This document shows positions 48,117-59,743 of a stretch of 64,000 bases of DNA, one piece after another (the first letter of the stretch is position 1; each line of letters begins with the position of its first letter). The notes under the pieces are model-generated. The model saw nothing but the letters and a program-made list of their open reading frames with translations. It searched no databases and had not been told where the DNA came from. Source of the stretch: Arthrobacter sp. Hiyo8 (GTDB lineage Bacteria > Actinomycetota > Actinomycetes > Actinomycetales > Micrococcaceae); the NCBI GenBank assembly GCA_001549895.1, contig AP014719.1:1178001-1242000 (forward strand), written 5' to 3'. The translations under genes were made by a program, and so were the position numbers.

Positions 48117-49150
48117 CTACTTGCGGGCGTAGCCCTCCCACTTGCTGGCCTGGTGCTCGCCGTCGACGAAGCGGATGGTGCCGGACTTGGAGCGCATCAC
48201 GATGGACTGGGTCAGGACCTTGTCCTTGGAGTAGCGCACGCCCTTGAGGAGGTCGCCGTCGGTGATGCCGGTAGCGGCGAAGTAGCAGTTGTCGCTCGTG
48301 ACGAGGTCGTTCGTGGAGAGGACGCGCTCGAGGTCGTGTCCGGCGTCGATGGCCTTCTGCTTCTCGTCGTCGCTGGTGGGCCACAGGCGGCCCTGGATGA
48401 CACCGCCGAGGGACTTGATGGCACAAGCGGCAACGATGCCTTCGGGGTGCCGCCGATGCCCATCAGGGCGTCGACGCCGGTGCCGGAACGTGCAGCGGCA
48501 ATGGCGCCTGCGACGTCGCCGTCCATGATGAACTTGGTGCGGGCACCGGCTTCGCGGATTTCCTCCACCAGCGGGCGGTGGCGGTCGCGGTCCAGGATCA
48601 TGACGTTGAGCTGGTTGACCTTGACGCCCTTGGCCTTGGCGATCAAGTGCAGGTTCTGCTTCACCGGGAGGCGCAGGTCCACCATGTCGGCTGCTTCGGG
48701 ACCCGTGACGAGCTTCTCCATGTAGAACACGGCGGAGGGATCGAACATGGTGCCGCGCTCGGCAACTGCCAACACGGCGAGGGCGTTGTTGATGCCCAGC
48801 GCGGTCAGGCGGGTTCCGTCGATGGGGTCGACGGCGACGTCGCACTCGGGTCCGGTGCCGTCACCGACGTGCTCGCCGTTGAAGAGCATGGGGGCTTCGT
48901 CCTTTTCACCCTCGCCAATGACAACGACGCCGTTGAAATGGACGGTGTGGAGGAAGGAGCGCATGGCGTCGACGGCGGCGCCGTCTGCCTTGTTCTTGTC
49001 GCCGAATCCAACCCAGTGGCCGCCCGCAATGGCGGCAGCTTCGGTAACCCGGACAAGTTCGAGGGCCAGGTTGCGGTCCGGCTCATCGGTCCCGACGGCG
49101 AGCGCCGGCGAAATCGTGGAATACTTCTGGGACATTGGCGCTGGAGACAC
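48117..49150 (-). CDS. glpX: class II fructose-1,6-bisphosphatase (one frameshift)
   Basis: Gluconeogenic phosphatase giving fructose 6-phosphate. The GTG at 49150 has AAGAGG 5 nt upstream; the in-frame ATG at 49135 is further from any site. Motifs: [61 protein letters not shown] and GIGGTPEGI. One break near 48448 is a missing C in ACCCCC. Restored length is 344 residues. Divergent from DUF4245. Confidence 0.95.
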
Positions 49151-49338
49151 GTGAACCTCTTCTTCGATGACGCGATTCGTGGGACCAGGAATGGCTGGGC
49201 TTGGCGGCCTGAATGATTCCTCTAGAAGAGATCATAGTCGGGGCGGGTGGCGCGGTCATGGGATGACCAACTCCCGGAACGCCCCTTGCGCGGACCGGCC
49301 GATGTGTATTAGCCGCTTGGATAGGAGACTATTGAAGC

Positions 49339-50058
49339 GTGAGTGAAACGCAAGACAAAGCAATTGCCGCCGCCCCCTCCGACGGCGGAGGCACGGGCGC
49401 AGCTGGCGCCGACGACGCTGGTCAGGCCGCGGTGAAGCCCGTTATCCCGGCGAAAGCAGCCAAAAGGGCCAATGCGTCGGTGATTGGCATGCTCATCGCC
49501 TTGCTCCTCTGCGTGCTGGCGTTCCTGCCGATTGTGCTCATGAATCCGGCGCCAAAGAGCAACGGTTACAAGCCCAACGTCGATGTGGCGGCAACCGCCG
49601 CCAATGCGAAAGATGTGGCGGGTTTCACACCGGTGGCGCCGGATACCGGCGACACATTCAGTCCGAACTACGCCCGCTGGTCATCCGGAACCGGCGATGG
49701 CGTGCCCACGTGGGAGGTCGGATACGTCACTCCCAAGCAGGCCTTCATCGGCATTGTCCAGACCCGCAAGGCCAACCCAACCTGGATCTTCCAGCAGACC
49801 GGCAGTGCTCCGGTTACCGGAACGCGCAGCGCCGGCGGCCACGACTGGGAGCTCCACGACACGGCCAAGGGCAACCGCAGCATGGTCCTGAACTACCGCG
49901 GCACCACGATCATCCTGAGCGGCGGCGCCGGCCTGGACGAGTTCTCCACCTTGGCCACCGCAGTGGTCAAGGCAATGGACGTAGCTCCGGTCGCTTCGGC
50001 GGACGCGAGCACGAAGCCGGGCGACACAGTTTCGCAGCCTGGCACCACAAAGCCGTAA
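49339..50058 (+). CDS. DUF4245 family membrane-anchored protein
   Basis: Intact, 239 residues, GTG start. The N-terminal Ala/Gly/Asp-rich cytosolic part (1-47) is followed by one transmembrane helix (about 48-67, VIGMLIALLLCVLAFLPIVLM), then an extracytoplasmic domain with FSPNYARWSSGTGDGVPTW, ELHDTAKGNRSMVLNYRGTT and IILSGGAGLDEFSTLA. The family habitually lies next to glpX in actinobacteria. Function unknown. Confidence 0.92.
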   Translation: MSETQDKAIAAAPSDGGGTGAAGADDAGQAAVKPVIPAKAAKRANASVIGMLIALLLCVLAFLPIVLMNPAPKSNGYKPNVDVAATAANAKDVAGFTPVAPDTGDTFSPNYARWSSGTGDGVPTWEVGYVTPKQAFIGIVQTRKANPTWIFQQTGSAPVTGTRSAGGHDWELHDTAKGNRSMVLNYRGTTIILSGGAGLDEFSTLATAVVKAMDVAPVASADASTKPGDTVSQPGTTKP

Positions 50059-50067
50059 AGTAGCGCC

Positions 50068-50682
50068 GTGGCTACCTATCTGACTCCTGCACTTGCCTGG
50101 CGCCGTCTGCGCGAAGGAAACGAACGCTTCGTCGCCGGGGAGTCCATGCACCCCAACCAGGACGCTTCCCGCCGGCATTCCCTGGTGGAGGACCAGCACC
50201 CCTTTGCCGTGATCTTCGGTTGTTCTGATTCCCGCCTGGCCGCCGAAATCATCTTCGACCTCGGCCTGGGCGATGCCTTCGTGGTCCGCACCGCCGGTCA
50301 GGTGATCGACGACGCGGTGCTCGGCTCGCTGGAGTACAGCATCTCCCAACTGCATGTTCCGCTCATCGTGATCCTTGGCCACGACAGCTGCGGCGCGGTG
50401 ACCGCGACGAAGAGTGCCGTCGAGACCGGTGAAATGCCGGCAGGTTTCATCCGTTCCCTCGTGGAGCGCATCACGCCTTCCGTCCTCACCGCAATGCGCA
50501 ACGAGCAGACGGACGTCAACGAGATGGTGGTGGAGCACGTCAAGCAGACGGCCCGCCGCCTCGCCGACAGTTCCCGTGTGATTTCCGACGCGATCGACGA
50601 CGGCCGGGCCGCCGTCGTCGGGCTTTCCTACAAACTGGACGAAGGCCGCGCGGCGCTTGTTTCCGGGATCGGCAAGCTCTAG
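50068..50682 (+). CDS. beta-class carbonic anhydrase
   Basis: Zinc enzyme for CO2/bicarbonate exchange, supplying carboxylases. Intact, 204 residues, GTG start 9 bp after the DUF4245 stop. Zinc ligands C52 in GCSDSR, H105 and C108 in GHDSCG; D54/R56 form the gating dyad. Likely in one transcript with DUF4245. Confidence 0.95.
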   Translation: MATYLTPALAWRRLREGNERFVAGESMHPNQDASRRHSLVEDQHPFAVIFGCSDSRLAAEIIFDLGLGDAFVVRTAGQVIDDAVLGSLEYSISQLHVPLIVILGHDSCGAVTATKSAVETGEMPAGFIRSLVERITPSVLTAMRNEQTDVNEMVVEHVKQTARRLADSSRVISDAIDDGRAAVVGLSYKLDEGRAALVSGIGKL

Positions 50683-50694
50683 GCCGGATGCCGG

Positions 50695-50713
50695 GCCGCC
50701 CCGAAGGGGCGGC
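50695..50713 (+). terminator. small GC hairpin after the carbonic anhydrase gene
   Basis: GCCGCCCC-GAA-GGGGCGGC lies just past the stop. There is no T-run, so its role as a terminator is uncertain. Confidence 0.45.
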
Positions 50714-50779
50714 AAGCGGCGGCCGTAGCTTTGTTCCACCGGTTTTCGGTCAAGCGGCTGCTCGCCATAAGCTAGCCCC

Positions 50780-52213
50780 ATGACTTCCACTCAAGAATCC
50801 AACACGGCCGAGTTCCGTATTGAACATGACACGATGGCGAAGTTCGCGTTCCTGTGAACGCCCTGTACCGCGCCCAGACGCAGCGCGCCGTGGAGAACTT
50901 CCCGATCTCCGGCAAGACGCTTGAGCGCGCGCACATCGAGGCCCTGGCCCGCGTCAAGAAGGCCGCGGCCCTGGCGAACGCTGAACTTGGGTGCTCGACG
51001 GCGAGCTCGCCGAGGCCATTGCCAACGCTGCCGATGAGGTTGCCGCCGGAAAGTACGACGGCGATTTCCCCATCGACGTCTTCCAGACCGGTTCGGGCAC
51101 GTCCTCCAACATGAACACCAACGAGGTCATCGCCGAGCTGGCGACGCGCGCCCTCGCGGCCGCCGGGAGCGACAAAGTTGTCCACCCGAACGACCACGTC
51201 AACGCTTCGCAGTCCTCCAACGATGTCTTCCCGACGTCGGTCCATGTCGCCGCGACGTCGCCCTGATCAACGACCTGATCCCGGCCCTCGAGTACCTGGC
51301 TGCTTCCCTGGACCGCAAGGCCGTGGAGTTCAAGGACGTCGTCAAGTCCGGCCGTACCCACCTTATGGACGCCACCCCGGTGACCCTTGGCCAGGAGTTC
51401 GGCGGCTACGCAGCGCAGGTCCGTTACGGCGTCGAGCGCATCAACGCCGCCCTCCCCCGCGTCGCCGAGGTCCCCCTGGGCGGCACCGCGGTGGGCACCG
51501 GCATCAACACCCCAGAAGGCTTCCCGGAGCGCGTCATCGAGCTGCTCGCAGCCGACACCGGCCTGCCGCTGACCGAGGCACGCGACCACTTCGAAGCGCA
51601 GGCCAACCGCGACGGCCTCATCGAGGGCTCCAGCCAGCTGCGCAACATCGCCATTTCCTTCATGAAGATCAACAACGACCTCCGCTGGATGGGCTCCGGC
51701 CCCAACACGGGACTCGGCGAGATCTCCATCCCGGACCTCCAGCCGGGTTCGTCGATCATGCCGGGCAAGGTCAACCCGGTCATCTGCGAAGCCTCGATCA
51801 TGGTCTGTGCCCAGGTCATCGGCAACGACACCGCCATCGCCTGGTCCGGTACCAACGGCGCCTTCGAGCTCAACGTCGGCATCCCCGTCATGGCTGCCAA
51901 CCTGCTCGAATCCATCCGCCTCCTGGCCAACACCAGCCGTGTCATGGCCGACAAGATGATCGACGGCATCACCGCGAACGTCGAGCGCGCCCGCTTCCTG
52001 GCCGAGGCTTCCCCGTCCATCGTGACCCCACTGAACAAGTTCATCGGTTACGAAGCAGCGGCAAAGATCGCCAAGAAGGCCGTTGCGGAGGGTTTGACCA
52101 TCCGCGAAGCCGTGGTCTCCCTGGGTTACCTCGAGCGCGGCGAACTGACTGAAGAGCAGCTCGACAAGGCCCTCGACGTCACCACCATGACCCGCCCGGC
52201 CCACAAGGCCTAG
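50780..52213 (+). CDS. fumC: class II fumarate hydratase (three frameshifts)
   Basis: TCA-cycle hydration of fumarate to malate. It starts [20 protein letters not shown]. Breaks near 50838, 50990 and 51258 each lack one G or C. Motifs: [48 protein letters not shown] and the superfamily signature [12 protein letters not shown]. Restored length is about 478 residues. A strong hairpin at 52241-52284 closes the gene. Confidence 0.96.
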
Positions 52214-52240
52214 TTTCTCGCCAGCCCGACTGGCCAGCCC

Positions 52241-52284
52241 GACGGCGGCCGGCACCTTCCCCACGGAAGGCGCCGGCCGCCGTC
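52241..52284 (+). terminator. terminator after fumC
   Basis: A 20-bp stem, GACGGCGGCCGGCaCCTTCC with GGAAGGcGCCGGCCGCCGTC, around CCAC, then GTCGTTTCT. One mismatch. It separates fumC from the efflux operon. Confidence 0.85.
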
Positions 52285-52309
52285 GTCGTTTCTGCCCGCA
52301 TAAGATTTC

Positions 52310-52334
52310 TTGCACTTTCCAATTAAAAGTGCAA
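52310..52334. promoter_or_regulatory. candidate TetR operator upstream of the efflux operon
   Basis: The perfect inverted repeat TTGCACTTT-N7-AAAGTGCAA is 11 bp before the regulator's GTG start at 52346. A further half-site (TAGTGCAA) lies just inside the gene. Size and position fit autoregulation by the adjacent TetR protein. Confidence 0.65.
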
Positions 52335-52345
52335 AACTTTACTTT

Positions 52346-54681
<2,336 letters not shown>

Positions 54682-54732
54682 ACGCTGTTCCGGAGTCCGG
54701 CCCGCTGGGGACAAAGACGGCGAGCTCGCCCG

Positions 54733-54835
54733 GCGCTGAGCCCGGGACATGCCCGCCCTTGGCTCGGACCAGTGGACATATGGGAATCTGTCCACTGCCG
54801 GGACGCAACGCCGGGCATGTCCTCCGGGCCGAGCA
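54733..54835. repeat. nested intergenic palindrome
   Basis: An inner perfect 9-bp repeat CAGTGGACA...TGTCCACTG (54770-54797) lies inside outer arms (CCGGGACATGCCCG near 54741 and CGGGCATGTCCTCCGG near 54812). It covers most of the gap after the MFS gene. Function unknown; possibly a transcript-end structure. Confidence 0.6.
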
Positions 54836-54855
54836 TCTGGCTTAGGCTGGAACGC

Positions 54856-55056
54856 ATGAGTTCAGAGCCCGAAGAATCCGCGAACATCAGCCCGGCCGTT
54901 CGATGGGGACTCGGGGCAGTCCTTTTCGGCCTCCTGGCCGTCTCGATAGCCTCCGCCAAGGGCGAATGGTGGACCATCGTCGGCGCTATTGCCTGTGGTG
55001 CCGCCGCATGCCTCTTCGCTGCCCGCGCGATCCTCGCGGCCCGTCAATCCCGCTGA
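54856..55056 (+). CDS. small two-helix membrane protein
   Basis: 66 residues from the ATG at 54856 (MSSEPEESANISPAVRWG). Two hydrophobic helices (WGLGAVLFGLLAVSIASA and IVGAIACGAAACLFAARAIL) are separated by KGEWWT. The frame is also open upstream to 54772, but that part is palindromic DNA. Its end overlaps the convergent Nudix gene by 13 bp. No family recognised. Confidence 0.65.
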   Translation: MSSEPEESANISPAVRWGLGAVLFGLLAVSIASAKGEWWTIVGAIACGAAACLFAARAILAARQSR

Positions 55057-55517
55057 TATGCGACGGCGGAACCTGGCTCCAGCGCAAGCCGGATGGTTTC
55101 GCGGTGGCCGGCACTGATCTCAGGCAACTCGTCGAGGGCAAACCAGCCGACTGCGATTGACTCGTCGTCGTTGACGCGGGCCTCTCCCGAGACATAGCGG
55201 CATTTGAAGGCAATATCCAGGAAGTCGCAGACGTCTCCGTTGGGATACGTGACCGGGCCGATCACGCCCACCGCCAGGATGCGCTCGGTTTCGGCCACAA
55301 CTGCAGTCTCCTCGAAGATCTCGCGGAGCAAACCAGGGGCCGGATGCTCCCCGGGTTCCAGCATTCCGGTGATCAGGGTCCACCGGCCATTGTCGGCCCG
55401 TTGGCACAGCAGGACCCGGTTCTCGTCGTCCAGGACCACGCCCCGGACGCCGGGTAGCCACAGCGGATCGTTGCCGATCTTCTCGCGGATTTCTCGGATG
55501 AATTCCGGGACCGGCAC
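55044..55517 (-). CDS. Nudix hydrolase
   Basis: Intact, 157 residues. The Nudix box runs from G51 to E70 (GMLEPGEHPAP, then LLREIFEET), with E57, R65, E66, E69 and E70 in the canonical spacing. The preceding DENRVLLCQRADNGRWTLI is typical of NAD-capping/ADP-ribose type members. Substrate not determinable from sequence. Confidence 0.93.
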   Translation of the reverse strand: MPVPEFIREIREKIGNDPLWLPGVRGVVLDDENRVLLCQRADNGRWTLITGMLEPGEHPAPGLLREIFEETAVVAETERILAVGVIGPVTYPNGDVCDFLDIAFKCRYVSGEARVNDDESIAVGWFALDELPEISAGHRETIRLALEPGSAVAYQRD

Positions 55518-55681
55518 GGCCTAGCCTGCTTCCGTTGAATCAGCCATAACCAACACGAGCTCTGCCTCCGCTTCCGGATCGGATCCGCCAGTAGGGCGAG
55601 TATCCCACCGGCGATGCCCGAATGACAGCGGGCAAGGCGGCTCAAACGGTCGCTTCTCGCTCCGTTTGCCCACAGCTCTCC

Positions 55682-56237
55682 TCACGTCGGCAGGGCAAAC
55701 ATGGCCGCAGCGGCACCGGCCAGCATGAACGGCCCGAACGGTATCGAAGATTTCAAGGTTCCCCGCCGGGCAGCAAGGACTCCCAGGCTCCACAGCCCAC
55801 CGAAGAGGAACGCCGCAAATGTTCCGGCAAAAACATGCGCCCACCCCAGATAGCCAAGGTAAAGGCCGAGGACACCGGCCAATTTGACGTCGCCGAAGCC
55901 CATCCCTGGCGGATACACCAAGCGCAGGATGAAATAGAACACCCACAGCACGGCTCCCCCGGCCACGATTCCCAAGGCGGGCACCCGAGGAAGGAGGCAC
56001 CGCCGTCGGGCGCTGGTCCAGCCGCTCCCCAGCCAAAGTGACGGCTGCCGCCGCGCCGAGCAGCAACGCACCGGCGATGGCATAGGACGGGAAGACGATC
56101 CGGTTGGGCAAGAGGTGGTGACGGACGTCGATGACCGTGAGCCGCGCAGCCATGACCGCAAAGTACACACAAGCTGCGAGCAGCAGCCAGAAGGCCGGGA
56201 AACTGGTCCCCCATAATTCGCCGAGTCGTCGGATCAC
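55682..56237 (-). CDS. A24 prepilin peptidase-like membrane protein (frameshifted)
   Basis: Aspartyl peptidase of type IV prepilins or TadV type. Asp pair: VIDVRHHLLPNRIV in the N-terminal part and GMGFGDVKLAG after a break near 55985. Membrane helices: AFWLLLAACVYFAVMAA, ALGIVAGGAVLWVFYFIL, HVFAGTFAAFLFGGLW. Restored length is about 185 residues, short as in the stand-alone actinobacterial members. No pilin genes are in the window. Confidence 0.88.
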
Positions 56238-56295
56238 CCTCGGATGCTATCGGTTTCTCAAACCCCCGCCGGTTACGCACGCTTAGACTGTGGAT

Positions 56296-57063
56296 ATGGG
56301 CGTTACAGTGCAGAAATCCAAGGCAGTCCGGATGCCGACATGTCCTCCACCTTCCGAAACCTCTGCCGCTCCTCCCCCTGGAAATGGACAAGTCTCAGGT
56401 TCGAATACCTGGACAGGCCGGGCAAGGCGGAGGCCACAGTGCGAGCCTGGTTGCGCCGGCCGGGAGCGCTTCGGCTCGAAACCGTCGACGGCGCGTTGCT
56501 GCATAGCACCACGGGCATCAACGACTCCCGCGACGGTCTCTACCTTGGTTCCAAGCGCAAGTCCTGGCTATTGCCGCCCACTTGGTCACCCCCGTTTATG
56601 ACTCCGCGGGCTTGGTCCGCCGACGCCCCGAAGCGGCCTACGGCGAACCGTCGTTCGGGAACGGTCGGCTCGCTGCAGCCCTTGATCCTGTCGAGCTCGC
56701 CGGTAATGCGCCAGTGCCGATGGAGTTTCCCGAGTCCAACAGGGTGTCGTTCGGCGCCATTCGGGAAGTGGAGCACGAGGGCGTCCGGCGCTCGAAACCA
56801 TCGCGACGCCGGGATCCAGCTACGTGGCTGCCGATGCGGCAACGCCGCTCTGTTTCCCTGGGCGCACGCTGTTGCGGGTGGACTCGGGAACGGGTGTGTG
56901 CGTTTCCAGCCAATCGCTCGACGGCGATACCTCCGGCCACGGGCATTGGATGCGGATCCTGGGGGTGGACGAATACATGCTGGACGATCTGTTCCTCGCC
57001 GAATCGATGAACCTCACCGACGTCCGGAAGCACATCAGTTGGGACATCGGTCCCCGTGCATGA
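56296..57063 (+). CDS. unrecognised soluble protein (frameshifted)
   Basis: I do not recognise the family. The most coherent reading joins three frames: FRNLCRSSPWKWTSLRFEYLDRP...AWLRRPGALRLETVDG (near 56370-56490), HLVTPVYDSAGLVRRRPEA, then PLCFPGRTLLRVDSG and a C-terminus ending VRKHISWDIGPRA. Breaks near 56335, 56575 and 56785. About 255 residues, no signal peptide or membrane helix; Arg- and Leu-rich beta strands. Start at 56296 inferred. Divergent from the prepilin peptidase. Confidence 0.55.
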
Positions 57064-57087
57064 GCGCGGCCCCGCCCTGGAACGCTA

Positions 57088-57259
57088 GCTCACGTATATC
57101 GGGTTTCCGGCCGACCCCCGCTCACATATATCGGGTTTCCGGCCGACGCCCGCTCACATGTCCGCTTCCGGCCGACCCCCGCTCACCTATATCCGGTTTC
57201 CGGCCGACGCCCGCTCACCTATATCCGGTTTCCGGCCGACGCCCGCTCACATGTCCGCT
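57088..57259. repeat. 32-bp tandem array upstream of a GNAT gene, about 5.5 units
   Basis: Units start at 57088, 57120, 57152 (29 bp), 57181, 57213 and 57245 (partial). Consensus GCTCAC(a/c)TATAT(c)(g/c)GG plus TTTCCGGCCGAC(g/c)CCC. Units abut without spacers. The reverse complement resembles the units at 57911-58020 (about 24 of 32 positions by eye). Confidence 0.92.
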
Positions 57260-57270
57260 AGGCTTCCCGG

Positions 57271-57914
57271 ATGAATGAGCTAAGCGCCATCTGGCCCTTC
57301 TTCGGCCTCATCCTGACCACACCCCGCTTGGAGTTGCGCCCCATACAGGACGCCGACATCCCCGCAGCCGTCAAGGCCGCCCTCAGCGGCATTCACGAGC
57401 CTGGGAAGTCCCCTTCAGCAACCCCTGGACGGAACTGCCCAAGGATGAGTTGGGTGCCAACATGGCCCGGTGGTATTGGCGCTGCCGTGCGGGAATGGCT
57501 GCGGAATCATGGACGCTCCTCCTCGGCATCTGGCATAACGACGAGTTCATTGGCTGCCAGGATATCGAGGCGAAGAACTTCGCATCGTTGAAGACCGTCT
57601 CCACCGGCTCCTGGCTCAAGAAAGGCGCCCAAGGCCTAGGCCTTGGCAAGGAGATGCGCGCGGCCGCCCTCAGCTACGCCTTCGACTACCTGAACGCCGA
57701 AGTAGCGACATTCGAAGCTGCCATTTGGAACAAGGAATCCTTGGGCGTTTCCGCCAGCCTCGGCTATGAACCCAACGGCATTTACCGCGACCAATGGGGC
57801 ACCGACGTCGTGCAGGTCCAACGAGTTCGACTCACCTCGGGCTCCTTCACCCGACCCGATTGGAAGCTAAAGGTGGAAGGCCATGAAGCCACAGCACAGT
57901 TCCTGGGTTTGTGA
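57271..57914 (+). CDS. GNAT family N-acetyltransferase (one frameshift)
   Basis: RimJ/RimL-like acetyltransferase: TTPRLELRPIQDADIPAAVKA, then (after a break near 57408) IWHNDEFIGCQDIEA, the acetyl-CoA loop GAQGLGLGKEMRAAAL, and AIWNKESLGVSASLGYEPNG. Restored length is 214 residues. Flanked by related 32-bp repeat arrays in opposite orientation; its stop codon lies inside the downstream array. Substrate unknown. Confidence 0.9.
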
Positions 57915-58020
57915 GCGAGCGTCGGGGAAAACCCCACATACGTGAGCGAGCGTCGAGGAAAAACCCCACATACGTGAGCGAGCGTCGAGGAAAAACCCGA
58001 CATAGGTAAGCGAGCGTCGG
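57911..58020. repeat. 32-bp tandem array downstream of the GNAT gene, about 3.5 units
   Basis: Units at 57911, 57942, 57974 and a partial at 58006, consensus GTGAGCGAGCGTCGAGG plus AAAAACCCCACATAC. The first unit overlaps the GNAT stop codon. Inverted relative to the array at 57088-57259. Confidence 0.92.
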
Positions 58021-58045
58021 TGAGAGAACGACAACGATCGACGCG

Positions 58046-58085
58046 CGGAGGGCCGTGGCCAGGCGAACCTGGCCACGGCCCTCCG
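58046..58085 (-). terminator. strong hairpin after phoH
   Basis: A perfect 18-bp stem (CGGAGGGCCGTGGCCAGG with CCTGGCCACGGCCCTCCG) and a 4-nt loop, 18 bp past the phoH stop. There is no T-run, but the stem is exceptionally stable. Confidence 0.8.
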
Positions 58086-58103
58086 GACAACAGAGGCCGA
58101 GCC

Positions 58104-59498
58104 TTAGATTTCGGCCCCTTCAAGCAGTTCCGTCACGAGGGCTGCGATCGGCGAGCGCTCGGAGCGGGTCAGGGTGATGTGGCCGAAGAGCGGGTGCCCC
58201 TTGAGGGTCTCGACGACGGCGGCAACGCCGTCGTGCCGGCCGACGCGGAGGTTGTCCCGCTGGGCGACGTCGTGGGTCAGGACGATCTTGGAGTTCTGGC
58301 CGATACGGCTCATGACCGTGAGGAGCACGTTCTTTTCGAGCGACTGTGCCTCGTCCACGATCACGAAGGCGTCATGGAGCGAACGTCCGCGGATGTGGGT
58401 CAGCGGCATGACTTCCAGCATGCCCCGGTCCATGACTTCTTCCACGACTTCCTGGCTGACGAGTGCACCGAGAGTGTCGAAGACCGCCTGCGCCCAGGGG
58501 TTCATCTTCTCCGCCTCGGAACCGGGAAGGTAGCCAAGTTCCTGTCCACCCACCGCATACAGGGGCGGAAGACGATCACTTTGCGGTGCTCCCGGCGCTC
58601 CAGGACGGCCTCGAGTCCGGCGCACAGGGCCAGGGCCGACTTTCCCGTACCCGCGCGGCCTCCGATCGAGACGATTCCGACGCTGGGATCCATGAGCAGA
58701 TCGATCGCAAGCCGTTGCTCCGCCGAGCGGCCGTGCAGTCCGAAGACATCGCGGTCCCCTTGACCAGCCGCACTTGCTTGTCCGCGCCGACGCGTCCCAA
58801 GGCGGAGCCCCGATTGGAAAGCAGCACCAGCCCCGTGTTGACGGGCAGCTCCGCCGCCGCCGGGATGAACACCGGTTCATGCCCGTACAGGGTGGTGATT
58901 TCGTCCTCGCTGGCTTCGATCTCCGCCATGCCGGTCCAGCCGGAGTCCTTGACGAGTTCATTGCGGTATTCGTCCGCGAACAGCCCCATCGCGGAGGCTT
59001 TGACGCGCATCGGAAGGTCCTTGGAGACGACCGTGACGTTGCGGCCTTCGTTGGCGAGGTTCTTGGCGACTGCCAGGATGCGGCTGTCGTTGTCCGGGCC
59101 ACGGAATCCTGCCGGAAGCACTTCGGTGGACACATGGTTCATCTCAACGCGCAGCGTGCCGCCGTCGGTTCCGATCGGGATGGCTTGATTCAATCCGCCA
59201 TGCTCGATGCGCAGGTCATCCAGGAGCCTGAGGGCCTTGCGGGCAAAGTAGCCCAACTCGGGATCGTGGCGTTTGCCCTCCAATTCGGTGATGACCACGA
59301 TCGGGACAATGACTTCGTGCTCCGCGAAGCGCAACAGGGCGTGCGGATCGGAAAGCAAGACGGAAGTGTCAATCACATAGCTCCGGCCAGTCGGGTCCCG
59401 GACTGTGCAGTCCGCCCGCTGTTGGCCCGCTTGGTGCGAGAGGTAGCTGAACTTTCCCCGTCTGAAACGACTACGGGCAGTTGCTCAGAAATAGCCAC
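58104..59498 (-). CDS. phoH: PhoH family ATPase with N-terminal PIN domain (three frameshifts)
   Basis: PIN-PhoH (PhoH2-type) protein, an RNA helicase/RNase in characterised actinobacterial members. The GTG at 59498 starts [17 protein letters not shown]. The PIN domain has [33 protein letters not shown] and [10 protein letters not shown]. The PhoH ATPase has [21 protein letters not shown] (Walker A) and [21 protein letters not shown] (Walker B). Breaks near 59390, 58758 and 58562, one base each. Restored length is 465 residues. It stands alone with a 245-bp 5' gap. Confidence 0.94.
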
Positions 59499-59743
59499 AT
59501 CGACTCCAGCCCCGGCGAACCCGGCTTATTCGTGAGGCGGCTCGGCCGGAAGGCCGGCGCGGCCCCCACGTAACTGGTGCGATGATTCGCTCCATCTACT
59601 GGCCTCCCCGATCAGCAGGCGGTTTGCCTACTGATGGGATTAACGTATTCCCGTGCGATTACATTTCCGGTTAGCCCAAACGGCGATTCGTGTAGACAAC
59701 ATGTGAACTTCCCGTAAACGGGAGCGCACCGGAAGTCACCGAG

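Noticed and set aside
57088..58020. CRISPR arrays
   Set aside because: The 32-bp units abut directly with no spacers, vary among themselves, and no cas genes are present.
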